From Chitinophagaceae bacterium (GTDB lineage: Bacteria > Bacteroidota > Bacteroidia > Chitinophagales > Chitinophagaceae), in the NCBI GenBank assembly GCA_009996675.1, contig JAACZQ010000028.1, positions 1 to 44,515 of the forward strand: DNA of 44,515 nt, in the 5' to 3' direction. The position numbers were made by a program, and so were the translations under genes. Position 1 is the first letter of the stretch. Every line of letters starts with the position of its first letter. Of this stretch, positions 7,974 to 15,253 are shown piece after piece. The notes beneath the pieces were generated by a model. It had not been told where the DNA came from, made no database searches, and was given only the letters and a program-made list of their open reading frames with translations.

Positions 7974-8426
7974 ATGCAAATAAATATCCGGAGGGCTGAG
8001 CGCTCAGATTGTAAGCGATTATTGGAACTGATACATGAATTGGCTGTATATGAAAAAGCGCCTGAGGAAGTGACTGTTACACTGTCGCATTTTGAGGAAA
8101 GCGGTTTTGGCAGCAACCCGGTATGGTGGGCTTTTGTGGCTGAGATTAATGGAAAAGTGGAAGGTTTTGCTTTGTACTATATCCGCTACAGCACCTGGAA
8201 GGGACAGTGTTTATACCTGGAAGATTTTCTGGTTACAGAGCAATTACGTGGCAATGGTGCAGGCAAACTGCTGTTTGACCGCGTCATACAGGAGGCGAAA
8301 GAAAAAGGATTCAAGCGCATGGTGTGGCAGGTATTGGAATGGAATGAACCAGCCATTCATTTCTACAAGAAATACGATGCTAACCTTGACCCGGAATGGG
8401 TGAATGGTACACTGGATTTCCATTAA
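7974..8426 (+). CDS. GNAT N-acetyltransferase, spermidine/diamine acetyltransferase (SAT)-like
   Basis: The 150-residue product matches the spermidine/spermine N1-acetyltransferase-like branch of the GNAT superfamily, which moves acetyl from acetyl-CoA to a small amine. Visible marks are IRRAERSDCKRLLELIHELA with VYEKAPEEV at the N-terminus, YYIRYSTWKGQCLYLEDFLV (beta4-beta5), the CoA pyrophosphate loop EQLRGNGAGKLLF, and VLEWNEPAIHFYKKYDA at the end. These resemble the eukaryotic SAT and diamine acetyltransferase pattern. Bacterial members also act on thialysine or other amines, so the substrate is open. It follows the serine hydrolase by 8 bases and ends just before a strong terminator. Confidence 0.9.
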   Translation: MQINIRRAERSDCKRLLELIHELAVYEKAPEEVTVTLSHFEESGFGSNPVWWAFVAEINGKVEGFALYYIRYSTWKGQCLYLEDFLVTEQLRGNGAGKLLFDRVIQEAKEKGFKRMVWQVLEWNEPAIHFYKKYDANLDPEWVNGTLDFH

Positions 8427-8444
8427 CGATTTCAAACAATCATC

Positions 8445-8477
8445 AAAAAGCCTCCAATAATTATTGGAGGCTTTTTT
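8445..8477. terminator. Bidirectional intrinsic terminator between the acetyltransferase and fabD
   Basis: A 16-bp perfect palindromic stem (GCCTCCAATAA and its complement) is flanked by A5 on the left and T6 on the right. It lies between convergent genes and can work in both directions. Confidence 0.9.
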
Positions 8478-8505
8478 CTGGATCAATCCATCGGTGCGTG
8501 GTTCG

Positions 8506-9399
8506 TTAACTAACCCCGTTCACCACGGCTTCCTTGTAAATTTTCTGAACCAGTCCCTGTAACACTTTACCTGGTCCGGCTTCCGTAAAATGGGTTGCAC
8601 CATCGGCAACCATGGCCTGAACACTTTGGGTCCAGCGAACGGCACCGGTTAACTGGTTAATGAGGTTTTGTTTGATTTCAGCAGGATCCATTACAGCTGC
8701 TGCAACAACATTCTGGTATACGGGGCATACGGGCTGGTGAAACTGGGTTGCTTCAATAGCTGCGGCCAGTTCTTCCCTTGCCGGTGCCATTAAAGGACTA
8801 TGGAAAGCACCACCAACCGGCAATACCAGCGCCCGTTTGGCACCAGCTGCTTTCATGCGTTCACAGGCAATTTCAATGCCTTTCACCGAACCGCTGATAA
8901 CCAGCTGCCCGGGGCAATTATAATTGGCAGGCACAACCACTTCACCCGTTTCTTTCTGCACTTCTTCACAAATGGCTTCTACTTTGGCATCATCCAAAGC
9001 CAATACGGCAGCCATGGTGGAAGGCACCAGCTCACAGGCTTTCTGCATAGCGGCGGCACGAATGCTCACCAGATTCAGCGCGTCTTCAAAGCTCAGGGTA
9101 TTATTGGCTACCAGGGCAGAAAATTCGCCCAGAGAATGACCGGCCACCATGTGTGGGCGGGCTCCTTCAATTGTTTTATACGCTACAACAGAATGTAAGA
9201 ACACGGCTGGTTGTGTAACATTGGTTTGTTTCAATGCTTCGTCACTACCGGTAAACATCACATCACTGATGCGGAAGCCGAGTATATCATTTGCATTTTC
9301 AAATAATTTACGGGCCAGGGCATTATCATCGTATAAGGCTTTGCCCATACCGGAAAACTGCGATCCCTGACCGGGAAAAATAAAAGCATTCTGACTCAT
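8506..9399 (-). CDS. fabD: FabD, malonyl-CoA:ACP acyltransferase
   Basis: FabD loads malonyl groups onto acyl carrier protein for fatty-acid elongation by FabH and other condensing enzymes. The 297-residue product shows the N-terminal FPGQGSQFSGMG, the nucleophile elbow GHSLGEFSAL (Ser89), the malonate-binding Arg114 (VSIRAAAMQ) and the catalytic His200 (GGAFHSPLMAPA). The start at 9399 (MSQNAFIFPGQGSQ) is the normal FabD N-terminus; an in-frame upstream extension to 9450 adds 17 residues unlike the family. It is a lone gene: a bidirectional terminator lies downstream and the folE terminator lies upstream, so it probably has its own promoter in 9400-9500. Confidence 0.95.
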   Translation of the reverse strand: MSQNAFIFPGQGSQFSGMGKALYDDNALARKLFENANDILGFRISDVMFTGSDEALKQTNVTQPAVFLHSVVAYKTIEGARPHMVAGHSLGEFSALVANNTLSFEDALNLVSIRAAAMQKACELVPSTMAAVLALDDAKVEAICEEVQKETGEVVVPANYNCPGQLVISGSVKGIEIACERMKAAGAKRALVLPVGGAFHSPLMAPAREELAAAIEATQFHQPVCPVYQNVVAAAVMDPAEIKQNLINQLTGAVRWTQSVQAMVADGATHFTEAGPGKVLQGLVQKIYKEAVVNGVS

Positions 9400-9501
9400 A
9401 ATCGAAGATGGTTTAAACCCCGCAATGGGGATTCCGCAAAAGAAATTCAAATCTTACCAAAAGCCAAATCTACCGGCTGGTTTTTGGTCCGGAATAGCAT
9501 G

Positions 9502-9530
9502 AAAAAGGGCTATCTGGCAGATAACCCCTT
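9502..9530 (-). terminator. Intrinsic terminator of the pterin/folE operon
   Basis: On the minus strand a GGGGTTATCT / AGATAGCCC stem with a short GCC loop and one bulge is followed by T5. It lies 20 bases downstream of the folE stop. Confidence 0.75.
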
Positions 9531-9550
9531 CATCACAATCTGTTTATATA

Positions 9551-10270
9551 TCAAAATTCCGTTTTCAGTTCCAGGTATTGCAGGAATTCCTGCCTGGTTT
9601 TCTCCTCCTGAAAACGACCACCATAAAAGGCTGTGATGGTGGATGAAGTATCGTCTTCCACACCCCTGCTGGCCACGCACAGGTGTTTTGCATCAATGAG
9701 TACTGCTACATCTTCCGTGCCCAGATCCTGCTGCAGTTCTTTACCAATCTGCATGGTTAAACGCTCCTGTACCTGTGGGCGCTTGGCAAAATATTCAACC
9801 AGCCGGTTGAGCTTGCTCAGTCCCACTACTTTGCCGTTACTGATATAAGCCACATGCGCTTTTCCGATGATGGGCACAAAATGGTGTTCGCAGTTACTGT
9901 AGAAGGAAATATTTTTTTCGACCAGCATTTCATTGTAACGGTATTTGTTTTCAAACAAAGCCATTACCGGTTTATTGGCCGGATTCAATCCCTGGAAAAT
10001 TTCTCTTACATACATTTTTGCTACCCGATGCGGTGTTCCCCTGAGGCTGTCGTCAGTCAGGTCCAGTCCCAACTCTTCCATGATCGCACGGAAATGTGTT
10101 TCGATAGCAGCTATTTTTGCATCATCTGTTTTTTCAAACGCATCGGCACGCATGGGCGTATCTACAGAAGTGCTGATATGGTTATCCCCCATATCATCGA
10201 TATGTTTATCACTCAGCTCAATCTTTTCGCCATCAAGCCGGATATTCAACAAAGTTTCTTTCTGTTTCAT
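9551..10270 (-). CDS. folE: FolE, GTP cyclohydrolase I (type IA)
   Basis: FolE converts GTP to 7,8-dihydroneopterin triphosphate, the entry point to folate, biopterin and, through QueD, 7-deazaguanine pathways. The 239-residue product has the zinc ligands Cys127 and His130 (YSNCEHHFVPIIG) and Cys198 (KHLCVASRGVEDD), plus DSLRGTPHRVAKMY, GLSKLNRLVEYFAKRPQVQE and the C-terminal ITAFYGGRF. The N-terminal 45 residues are variable, as usual. With the ATG at 10270 it overlaps the end of the upstream PTPS-like gene by 38 bases; later ATGs (residues 27 or 40) are possible. The tight overlap indicates one operon in which FolE product can feed the neighbouring PTPS-like enzyme. Confidence 0.95.
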   Translation of the reverse strand: MKQKETLLNIRLDGEKIELSDKHIDDMGDNHISTSVDTPMRADAFEKTDDAKIAAIETHFRAIMEELGLDLTDDSLRGTPHRVAKMYVREIFQGLNPANKPVMALFENKYRYNEMLVEKNISFYSNCEHHFVPIIGKAHVAYISNGKVVGLSKLNRLVEYFAKRPQVQERLTMQIGKELQQDLGTEDVAVLIDAKHLCVASRGVEDDTSSTITAFYGGRFQEEKTRQEFLQYLELKTEF

Positions 10271-10646
10271 ACAATCTGATTTTAAGATCCAGTTTCTCAT
10301 CCAGTCTTGCCCTTAACAAATCATAAATGACCATGGCAATATTTTCTGCCGTGGGATTCAGTTTGGCAAAAGCCGCTGTATCAAGATTCAGGTTTTTATG
10401 ATCAAAACGGTTCAATACTTCTTCCTGAACCAGTTCGCTCAATATTTTCATGTCCACTACATATCCTGTAGCAGGATCGGGTTCTCCGGTTACCTGCACC
10501 ACCAGCTCATAATTATGACCATGGTAGTTGGGGTTATTGCACAAACCGAAAACCGATTGGTTTTTTTCATCAGACCAATCCGGATTATGAAGCCGGTGTG
10601 CTGCATTAAAATGTTCTTTCCGGAATACGGCAACTTTTTTTCCCAT
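10233..10646 (-). CDS. 6-pyruvoyl-tetrahydropterin synthase/QueD-family protein, paralogue A
   Basis: PTPS/QueD enzymes convert dihydroneopterin triphosphate, the FolE product, to 6-pyruvoyl-tetrahydropterin or 6-carboxy-tetrahydropterin. The 137-residue product has the zinc histidines His17 (EHFNAAHRLHN), His42 and His44 (YHGHNYEL). The catalytic-type Cys36 (GLCNNPNYHGHNY) lies five residues before HGH. That spacing resembles eukaryotic PTPS, whereas classical QueD has Cys-x3-HGH. FDHKNLNLD and RLYETERNFVEY complete the family. The ATG at 10646 is chosen by alignment with the family N-terminus. It forms an operon with folE (38-base overlap). Biopterin-like versus queuosine function cannot be decided from this window; no queE, queC or sepiapterin-reductase gene is visible. 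Confidence 0.9.
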   Translation of the reverse strand: MGKKVAVFRKEHFNAAHRLHNPDWSDEKNQSVFGLCNNPNYHGHNYELVVQVTGEPDPATGYVVDMKILSELVQEEVLNRFDHKNLNLDTAAFAKLNPTAENIAMVIYDLLRARLDEKLDLKIRLYETERNFVEYPA

Positions 10647-10994
10647 AATTAGCTTACCCGGCATTGACCAGGCTTTCAGGCTTTTCCCAGCATCCGTTGC
10701 GTCGCACACTTCAGCGGCTGTATGGCTGGTGATCAATTACTATTATTATAATCAAGTGGTTCAGTTATCAACCGCCCGGCACTGTTTCAGAAGTGTGCTG
10801 ATCAAGTGGCCAGGCAACGGGAGCCAGGTATTGATAACAGAGCTTGAATGTCCTGTATATAACGCTTACGCTTTCAGCAGTAAATCGACATCCTGCTGTA
10901 AAGTTACATACGATATAAGTAACAGGACAGATCTTATTTTGTTTAAAATATTACCCTAAAACAATAAACAAAAATGCAATACACTGATAATTAA
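10647..10994 (-). other. Non-coding 348-base gap upstream of the PTPS-folE operon, with a nested stem at 10764-10838
   Basis: No supported gene is seen; a 76-codon open frame at 10729-10959 (+) has no recognisable protein features. On the minus strand the region can form nested stems: GTTATCAA (10838-10831) with TTGATAAC (10771-10764), and inside it CCTGGC (10828-10823) with GCCGGG (10780-10775). A further GCACACTTC-type inverted repeat links about 10703 and 10790, and the word ATCAAGTGG occurs twice (10751-10759, 10802-10810). The structure would lie about 118 nt before the PTPS-A start, as a leader RNA might. I recognise no known riboswitch consensus. Confidence 0.4.
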
Positions 10995-11405
10995 TCAATT
11001 ACCAAAATATTCCACGTAGATCCTGGGTGTCTCATACAATTTAATACAGTGTAAATCAACCTGTTGGGGTAAGTGAGGTGCTAATTGCTGCCAGATGGCA
11101 ATGGCCAGGTTTTCGGTAGAGCAGAGTTTATCTTTCATAAAATCCACATCCAGGTTCAGGTTTTTATGATCCAGCTTATCAATTACATGTGCTTTGATGA
11201 TCTTGCTCAGCTGTTTTACATCGTATAAAAAACCGGTATCCGGATCAGGATTTCCTTTGATGGTTACGAAGAGGTCATAATTATGCCCATGCCAGTTTTC
11301 ATTGGCACAGACCCCGAAAACAGCTTCATTCTGTTCCCGGCTCCATTTAGGGTTATACAGTTTATGGGCGGCATTAAAATGCTCCTGCCGCGTTAAATAC
11401 ACCAT
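10995..11405 (-). CDS. 6-pyruvoyl-tetrahydropterin synthase/QueD-family protein, paralogue B
   Basis: This 136-residue protein is clearly a paralogue of the product of 10233-10646; both share EHFNAAH, VFG-C, HGHNY, DHKNLNLD, STENLAIAIW/TAENIAMVIY and YETxRxxVEY. The metal ligands His14, His39 and His41 and Cys33 (GVCANENWHGHNY) are conserved with the same Cys-x5-HGH spacing. Retention of all catalytic residues in both copies suggests two functional enzymes, perhaps one for a pterin cofactor and one for a deazapurine, rather than a decayed duplicate. The start at 11405 (MVYLTRQEHFNAAH) fits the family; an upstream extension to 11591 runs into repeat sequence and is rejected. It points away from mqnB across a repeat-rich spacer. 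Confidence 0.9.
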   Translation of the reverse strand: MVYLTRQEHFNAAHKLYNPKWSREQNEAVFGVCANENWHGHNYDLFVTIKGNPDPDTGFLYDVKQLSKIIKAHVIDKLDHKNLNLDVDFMKDKLCSTENLAIAIWQQLAPHLPQQVDLHCIKLYETPRIYVEYFGN

Positions 11406-11473
11406 TCCGCACAAAATTTCGGCAAAGGTAGGGAATGTTTGGAAGTTAGCGGTTAAACGTAGTGTGTCTGGTG

Positions 11474-11645
11474 TATGGTTTGTAGTTTTTGGTTTTTGGT
11501 TGGTGGAGGGTTTATTATACCGCAGATATAGCTGGCAGGAGTGAGAACTTGTGTAATATGTTAACTTTACAAATAAGTTCATGCAAACCATAAACTACAA
11601 ACCATAAACTACAAACCATAAACTACAAACCAAAAACCAAAAACA
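11474..11645. repeat. Tandem and inverted AAACC/GGTTT repeats in the PTPS-mqnB spacer
   Basis: Three exact tandem copies of AAACCATAAACTAC occupy 11585-11626, followed by AAACCAAAAACCAAAAAC at 11627-11644. The reverse-complement form (ATGGTTTGTAG, then GTTTTTGGTTTTTGGTT) lies at 11475-11501. The two sides make an inverted repeat of about 17 bp around the divergent promoter region. The last copy ends 4 bases before the mqnB ATG, so the tandem copies probably lie in its leader or promoter. Confidence 0.85.
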
Positions 11646-11648
11646 TTC

Positions 11649-12317
11649 ATGCGCATCATCATCACCGCTGCTACCACCGCCGAATGGATGCCTGCTTTTG
11701 TGGGGATAAAAGGATTGTATACGGGTGAGGGAGAAAGACTGAAAGTGCGGTTTCACCAGTCGGGCGTTGGTTTGTTGGCCAGTGCCGTATCCTTAACGCG
11801 GCTGGCTACCGAAGAAAAACCGGATCTGATTATACAAGTAGGTATTGCGGGTTGTTTTGATACAAAGTTGACATTGGGGAAAGTGCTGGTTATAGATGAT
11901 GAAATACTGGGCGATATGGGTGTGGAAGAAGATGGAAAGTGGAAGGACCTGTTTGACCTGAAACTTGAAAAAAGCGGTTACCCCCCTTTTGAAAAAAGAA
12001 AACTGCCCAATCCCTGGCTACAACGCTATAACCTGCTGAAACTGCCGGAAGTAACGGCTGTTACAGTAAACCAGATCAGCACGAACCCGGAAAGGATTCA
12101 GCAACTGGCAAAAAAATACCAACCCACTACAGAAAGTATGGAGGGAGCGGCCCTGCATTATGTGTGCCGGGAAGCACGAATTCCTTTCATACAGTTCCGC
12201 GCCATTTCCAACTATATTGGGGAACGTGATAAAAGCAAATGGCTGCTGAAAGAATCCATCGATGCACTGAATGAGGTTGTACTCAAATACCTCGACCGGG
12301 TTTATAAAATGGCTTAA
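11649..12317 (+). CDS. mqnB: MqnB, futalosine hydrolase
   Basis: MqnB cleaves futalosine to dehypoxanthine futalosine and hypoxanthine in the futalosine route to menaquinone. The 222-residue product has the nucleoside phosphorylase/hydrolase fold. QVGIAGCFD (residues 63-71) lies in the ribose/phosphate region and TESMEGAALHYVCR (161-174) carries the catalytic acidic signature of nucleosidases. The C-terminal RAISNYIGERDKSKW is typical of MqnB. The mqnD gene follows 47 bases later, which strongly supports MqnB over a generic MTA/SAH nucleosidase. The ATG at 11649 comes right after the A-rich repeat tract. The TAACTTTA at 11562-11569 is a near match to the -7 consensus. Confidence 0.93.
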   Translation: MRIIITAATTAEWMPAFVGIKGLYTGEGERLKVRFHQSGVGLLASAVSLTRLATEEKPDLIIQVGIAGCFDTKLTLGKVLVIDDEILGDMGVEEDGKWKDLFDLKLEKSGYPPFEKRKLPNPWLQRYNLLKLPEVTAVTVNQISTNPERIQQLAKKYQPTTESMEGAALHYVCREARIPFIQFRAISNYIGERDKSKWLLKESIDALNEVVLKYLDRVYKMA

Positions 12318-12339
12318 AGCCAGTCCCCCGCTTATTTCC

Positions 12340-12347
12340 TAATTTTG
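12340..12347 (+). promoter_or_regulatory. TAnnTTTG element ahead of mqnD
   Basis: TAATTTTG matches the -7 consensus and ends 17 bases before the mqnD ATG, inside the 47-base mqnB-mqnD spacer. It may give mqnD extra transcription. No -33 element is visible. Confidence 0.35.
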
Positions 12348-12364
12348 CAGTTCAATGTCTGGTT

Positions 12365-13168
12365 ATGAAGCTGCGACTGGGCTTTTCTCCTTGCCCGAAC
12401 GACACATTTATTTTTGATGCACTGGTCAATGGAAAAATTGACACAGGCAAGTATACATTTGATGTGGTATTGGAAGATGTGCAAACCCTCAACCAATGGG
12501 CACTTGCCGGGAAGCTGGATATCAGTAAAATTAGTTATGGCGTATGGCCCCTGGTAACAAACCAATATACTTTACTCGATAGTGGTGGTGCATTGGGTAT
12601 GGGCGTTGGCCCCTTACTCATTACCCGTAATCCACTGCACAGTCCGGCCGAGGTAAATAAGATGCGTATTGCCATACCGGGCATCAATACCACAGCCCAC
12701 CTGCTGTTTTCCATGGCATTTCCGCAGGCACAAAACAAATCATTCCATGTTTTTCATGAGATAGAATCACTGGTGCTGTCCGGTGAAGCAGATGCAGGCG
12801 TTATTATCCACGAAAACCGCTTTACCTATCAAGCCAAAGGTTTACACCTGCTTTTCGACCTGGGTAAATACTGGGAAGAACAAACACAGGTACCCATTCC
12901 ACTGGGTGGGATTGTTGCCCAACGCCATTTACCCGAACCGGTAATTACGGATGTGAACCGTCTTATTATGGAAAGCATTCGCTATGCATTTGCGCATTAT
13001 CCGGACCTGGGTGATTATGTACGCGTCCATGCCCAGGAAATGAGTGAAGATGTTATGCGCAAACACATTAACCTCTACGTAAACGATTTCTCCCTCGACC
13101 TGGGCCCTGCTGGTAAAAAAGCCATTCAAACACTGCTGGATGTTTACGAGCGGGTGCATAGTGAGTAA
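12365..13168 (+). CDS. mqnD: MqnD, 1,4-dihydroxy-6-naphthoate synthase
   Basis: MqnD turns cyclic dehypoxanthine futalosine into 1,4-dihydroxy-6-naphthoate, the last dedicated naphthoquinone step of the futalosine menaquinone pathway. The 267-residue product has the periplasmic-binding-protein-like fold of MqnA/MqnD. Signatures are GFSPCPNDTFIFDAL at the N-terminus, DISKISYGVWPLV, GVGPLLITR, IPGINTTAHLLFSMA (the Thr/His region at the active site) and DAGVIIHENRFTYQ. It directly follows mqnB. The radical-SAM steps (MqnE, MqnC) and MqnA are not in this window. The downstream gene converges from the other strand, with a repeat-bearing spacer between. Confidence 0.95.
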   Translation: MKLRLGFSPCPNDTFIFDALVNGKIDTGKYTFDVVLEDVQTLNQWALAGKLDISKISYGVWPLVTNQYTLLDSGGALGMGVGPLLITRNPLHSPAEVNKMRIAIPGINTTAHLLFSMAFPQAQNKSFHVFHEIESLVLSGEADAGVIIHENRFTYQAKGLHLLFDLGKYWEEQTQVPIPLGGIVAQRHLPEPVITDVNRLIMESIRYAFAHYPDLGDYVRVHAQEMSEDVMRKHINLYVNDFSLDLGPAGKKAIQTLLDVYERVHSE

Positions 13169-13184
13169 GACAGCTCACTGTTAA

Positions 13185-13308
13185 ATGTCAGATCGCAGAT
13201 GTTTGAATTTTTGATCTTTGATGTGGGGGAAAAGATTAAATACCAATATCAAATAAACAGTATTGATCTCCCTATTCATTACTCACTACCGACTACTCAC
13301 TACTGACC
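13185..13308. repeat. Intergenic dispersed repeat, copy 2
   Basis: 13185-13229 matches 4251-4292 in reverse orientation, with GATC-x-GACAT and CCCACATCAAA ends. 13276-13308 holds TCATTACTCACTACCGACTA followed by CTCACTACTGACC, the same words as in the 4183-4233 hairpin. It fills the spacer between the convergent mqnD and ABC-F genes. No coding potential and no clear terminator were found here. Confidence 0.7.
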
Positions 13309-13317
13309 ACTCACCAT

Positions 13318-15198
13318 TCACCCCTCCTCACTCAGTTCCAGCCAGCGCATTTCTTTTATTTCCAGTTCTGCTGTTATAGCGGCTATACGTTCGCTGATGC
13401 GGGATAATTCTTCAAAGGGCAGGTTGCCAGTACTCATTTGTGCGGTGAGCTGGGCTTTTTCTGCTTCCAGTTTGGGTAATTCCTGTTCCAGCAGTTCAAA
13501 TTCACGTTTTTCCTTAAAACTCAGTTTCCGCTTCACTGCAGTATCGGCCACTTCATTTTTAGGAGCTGTTTCCGGCTTCTTTACTATCTGTTCGGCCAGC
13601 ATTTGTTGCTCTTTCTGCCAGATGCGGTATTGGGTATAGTTGCCGGGGAAATCGCGGACTTCGCCCTGGCCTTCAAATACAAACAAATGATCTACCAGGC
13701 GATCCATGAAATAACGGTCGTGTGATACAATCAGCACACAACCCTGGTATTCACTCAGGAAATTTTCCAGTACAGCCAGTGTAGGCAGATCCAGATCGTT
13801 CGTAGGTTCATCCAGGATCAGGAAATTGGGATTGCGGAATAAAATGGTGAGTAACTGTAACCGCTTCTTTTCACCACCGCTCAGGGAAGAAAGATACGTG
13901 TATTGCTTGTCTGGCGAAAAGAGAAATAATTCCAGGAACTGTGCAGCACTCAGGCTGCCACCTTTGGCCAGCGGGAAATTCTCTGCAAATGATTTTACAT
14001 ATTCAATAACCCGCAGGTCTTCTTTGATCACCAGCCCCTGCTGGGAAAAATTACCGAATACAACGGTCTCACCTACATTGATTTTACCGCTATCGGCGGG
14101 TTCCAGTTGTTGCAGAATGTTGAGGAATGTTGATTTTCCCACACCATTCTTTCCGATCACACCAATTCTTTCTCCCTTACTAAAGGTATAGTCAAACCCT
14201 TTCAGGATAGGCAGGTCACCATACGATTTGTATATCTTCTTCAATTCAATAACCTTACCACCCAGGCGACTCATTTTTACATCGAGCTGCAAGCGGGCAT
14301 CTTCAATTTTCTGTTTGGCCCTGGCTTCTATATTGTAAAAATTATCCTGCCGGCTTTTGCTCTTGGTAGTCCGGGCCTTGGGTTGTTTGCGCATCCACTC
14401 CAGTTCCTTACGGTATTGGTTGCGTGCCTTATCAATACTGGCCAGTTCACTATCGATGCGGGCGGCTTTTTTCTCGATATAATTCTCATAATCGCCCTTG
14501 TACACATACATGTTTTCGCGTTCCAGTTCCCATATTTCCGCACAAACTGCATCCAAAAAATAACGATCGTGTGTTACCAGCAAGAGGGTTACATTTTCTG
14601 CATTGAGGTAATGTTCCAGCCACTCTATCATTTCCACATCCAGGTGGTTGGTGGGTTCATCCATCATCAGCAGGGTATGCTTGTGATCAAATCCAATATC
14701 GATCAATGTTTTGGCGAGGGCTACTCGTTTACGCTGACCGCCGCTCAGCTGGTTAACCGGTCTTTGCAGGTGATGGATATTCAGCTTCCCCAGGATCTGT
14801 TTCACTTTGGCTTCAAAATCCCAGGCACCCAGCTCATCCATACGGGTAATGGTTTCTGCTATCAGGTGCCCGTCTTCCGTTTCTGCAGCGGCTTCATAAC
14901 TTTTAATGGCTTCCATGATCGGATGTCCGCCCGCAAATATGTTTTCCAGTATGGTTTTGCTTTCATCAAAATGAGGCTCCTGTTCAAATAATGCAACTGT
15001 TACATCCTTATTGACCCAGCAATTGCCTTCATCGGCCGTGTCTTGTCCGGCCAAAATGCGTAAAAGGGTTGATTTACCCACCCCGTTACGGGCAATAAGC
15101 GCTATTTTATCGCCTTCATTAATATGAAAAGTAATATTCCGGAAAAGGGGATTGATGCCAAAACTCTTCGTCAAGCCTTCTGCTGTTACATAATGCAT
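13318..15198 (-). CDS. ABC-F ATPase, Uup type
   Basis: ABC-F proteins have two ATPase domains and no membrane domain and act on ribosomes or, for Uup, also on DNA/ribosome quality control. The 626-residue product has domain 1 with Walker A ARNGVGKST (36-44), signature LSGGQRKR near 155 and DEPTNHLD. A charged linker (about 240-310, including RKELEWMRKQPKARTTKSKS) follows. Domain 2 has GKNGVGKST near 357, LSGGEKKR and DEPTNDLD. A Glu/Lys-rich C-terminal coiled coil covers about 555-626. That C-terminal domain and the length match Uup rather than the vga/msr-type resistance proteins or EttA. The downstream spacer carries dispersed repeats; 55 bases separate it from the upstream DUF1080 gene. 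Confidence 0.93.
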   Translation of the reverse strand: MHYVTAEGLTKSFGINPLFRNITFHINEGDKIALIARNGVGKSTLLRILAGQDTADEGNCWVNKDVTVALFEQEPHFDESKTILENIFAGGHPIMEAIKSYEAAAETEDGHLIAETITRMDELGAWDFEAKVKQILGKLNIHHLQRPVNQLSGGQRKRVALAKTLIDIGFDHKHTLLMMDEPTNHLDVEMIEWLEHYLNAENVTLLLVTHDRYFLDAVCAEIWELERENMYVYKGDYENYIEKKAARIDSELASIDKARNQYRKELEWMRKQPKARTTKSKSRQDNFYNIEARAKQKIEDARLQLDVKMSRLGGKVIELKKIYKSYGDLPILKGFDYTFSKGERIGVIGKNGVGKSTFLNILQQLEPADSGKINVGETVVFGNFSQQGLVIKEDLRVIEYVKSFAENFPLAKGGSLSAAQFLELFLFSPDKQYTYLSSLSGGEKKRLQLLTILFRNPNFLILDEPTNDLDLPTLAVLENFLSEYQGCVLIVSHDRYFMDRLVDHLFVFEGQGEVRDFPGNYTQYRIWQKEQQMLAEQIVKKPETAPKNEVADTAVKRKLSFKEKREFELLEQELPKLEAEKAQLTAQMSTGNLPFEELSRISERIAAITAELEIKEMRWLELSEEG

Positions 15199-15253
15199 GG
15201 CGCGAAGATACGTAGCGGGAGATTGCTACCCTAAGATTAGGAACCTTGCGGGA

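Noticed and set aside
10729..10959. 76-codon open frame in the gap between the pterin genes
   Set aside because: No recognisable domain, odd composition, overlaps the possible leader structure; treated as non-coding.
10647..10994. Cobalamin, preQ1, THF or SAM riboswitch
   Set aside because: The conserved boxes of these classes were looked for on both strands and not found; only generic stems remain.
11585..11645. Possible CRISPR array
   Set aside because: The repeats are 14 bp, directly abutting and without spacers, and no cas gene is present.
14383..14991. 202-codon open frame opposite the ABC-F gene
   Set aside because: A shadow of the ABC-F coding sequence; no signal, domain or start context.
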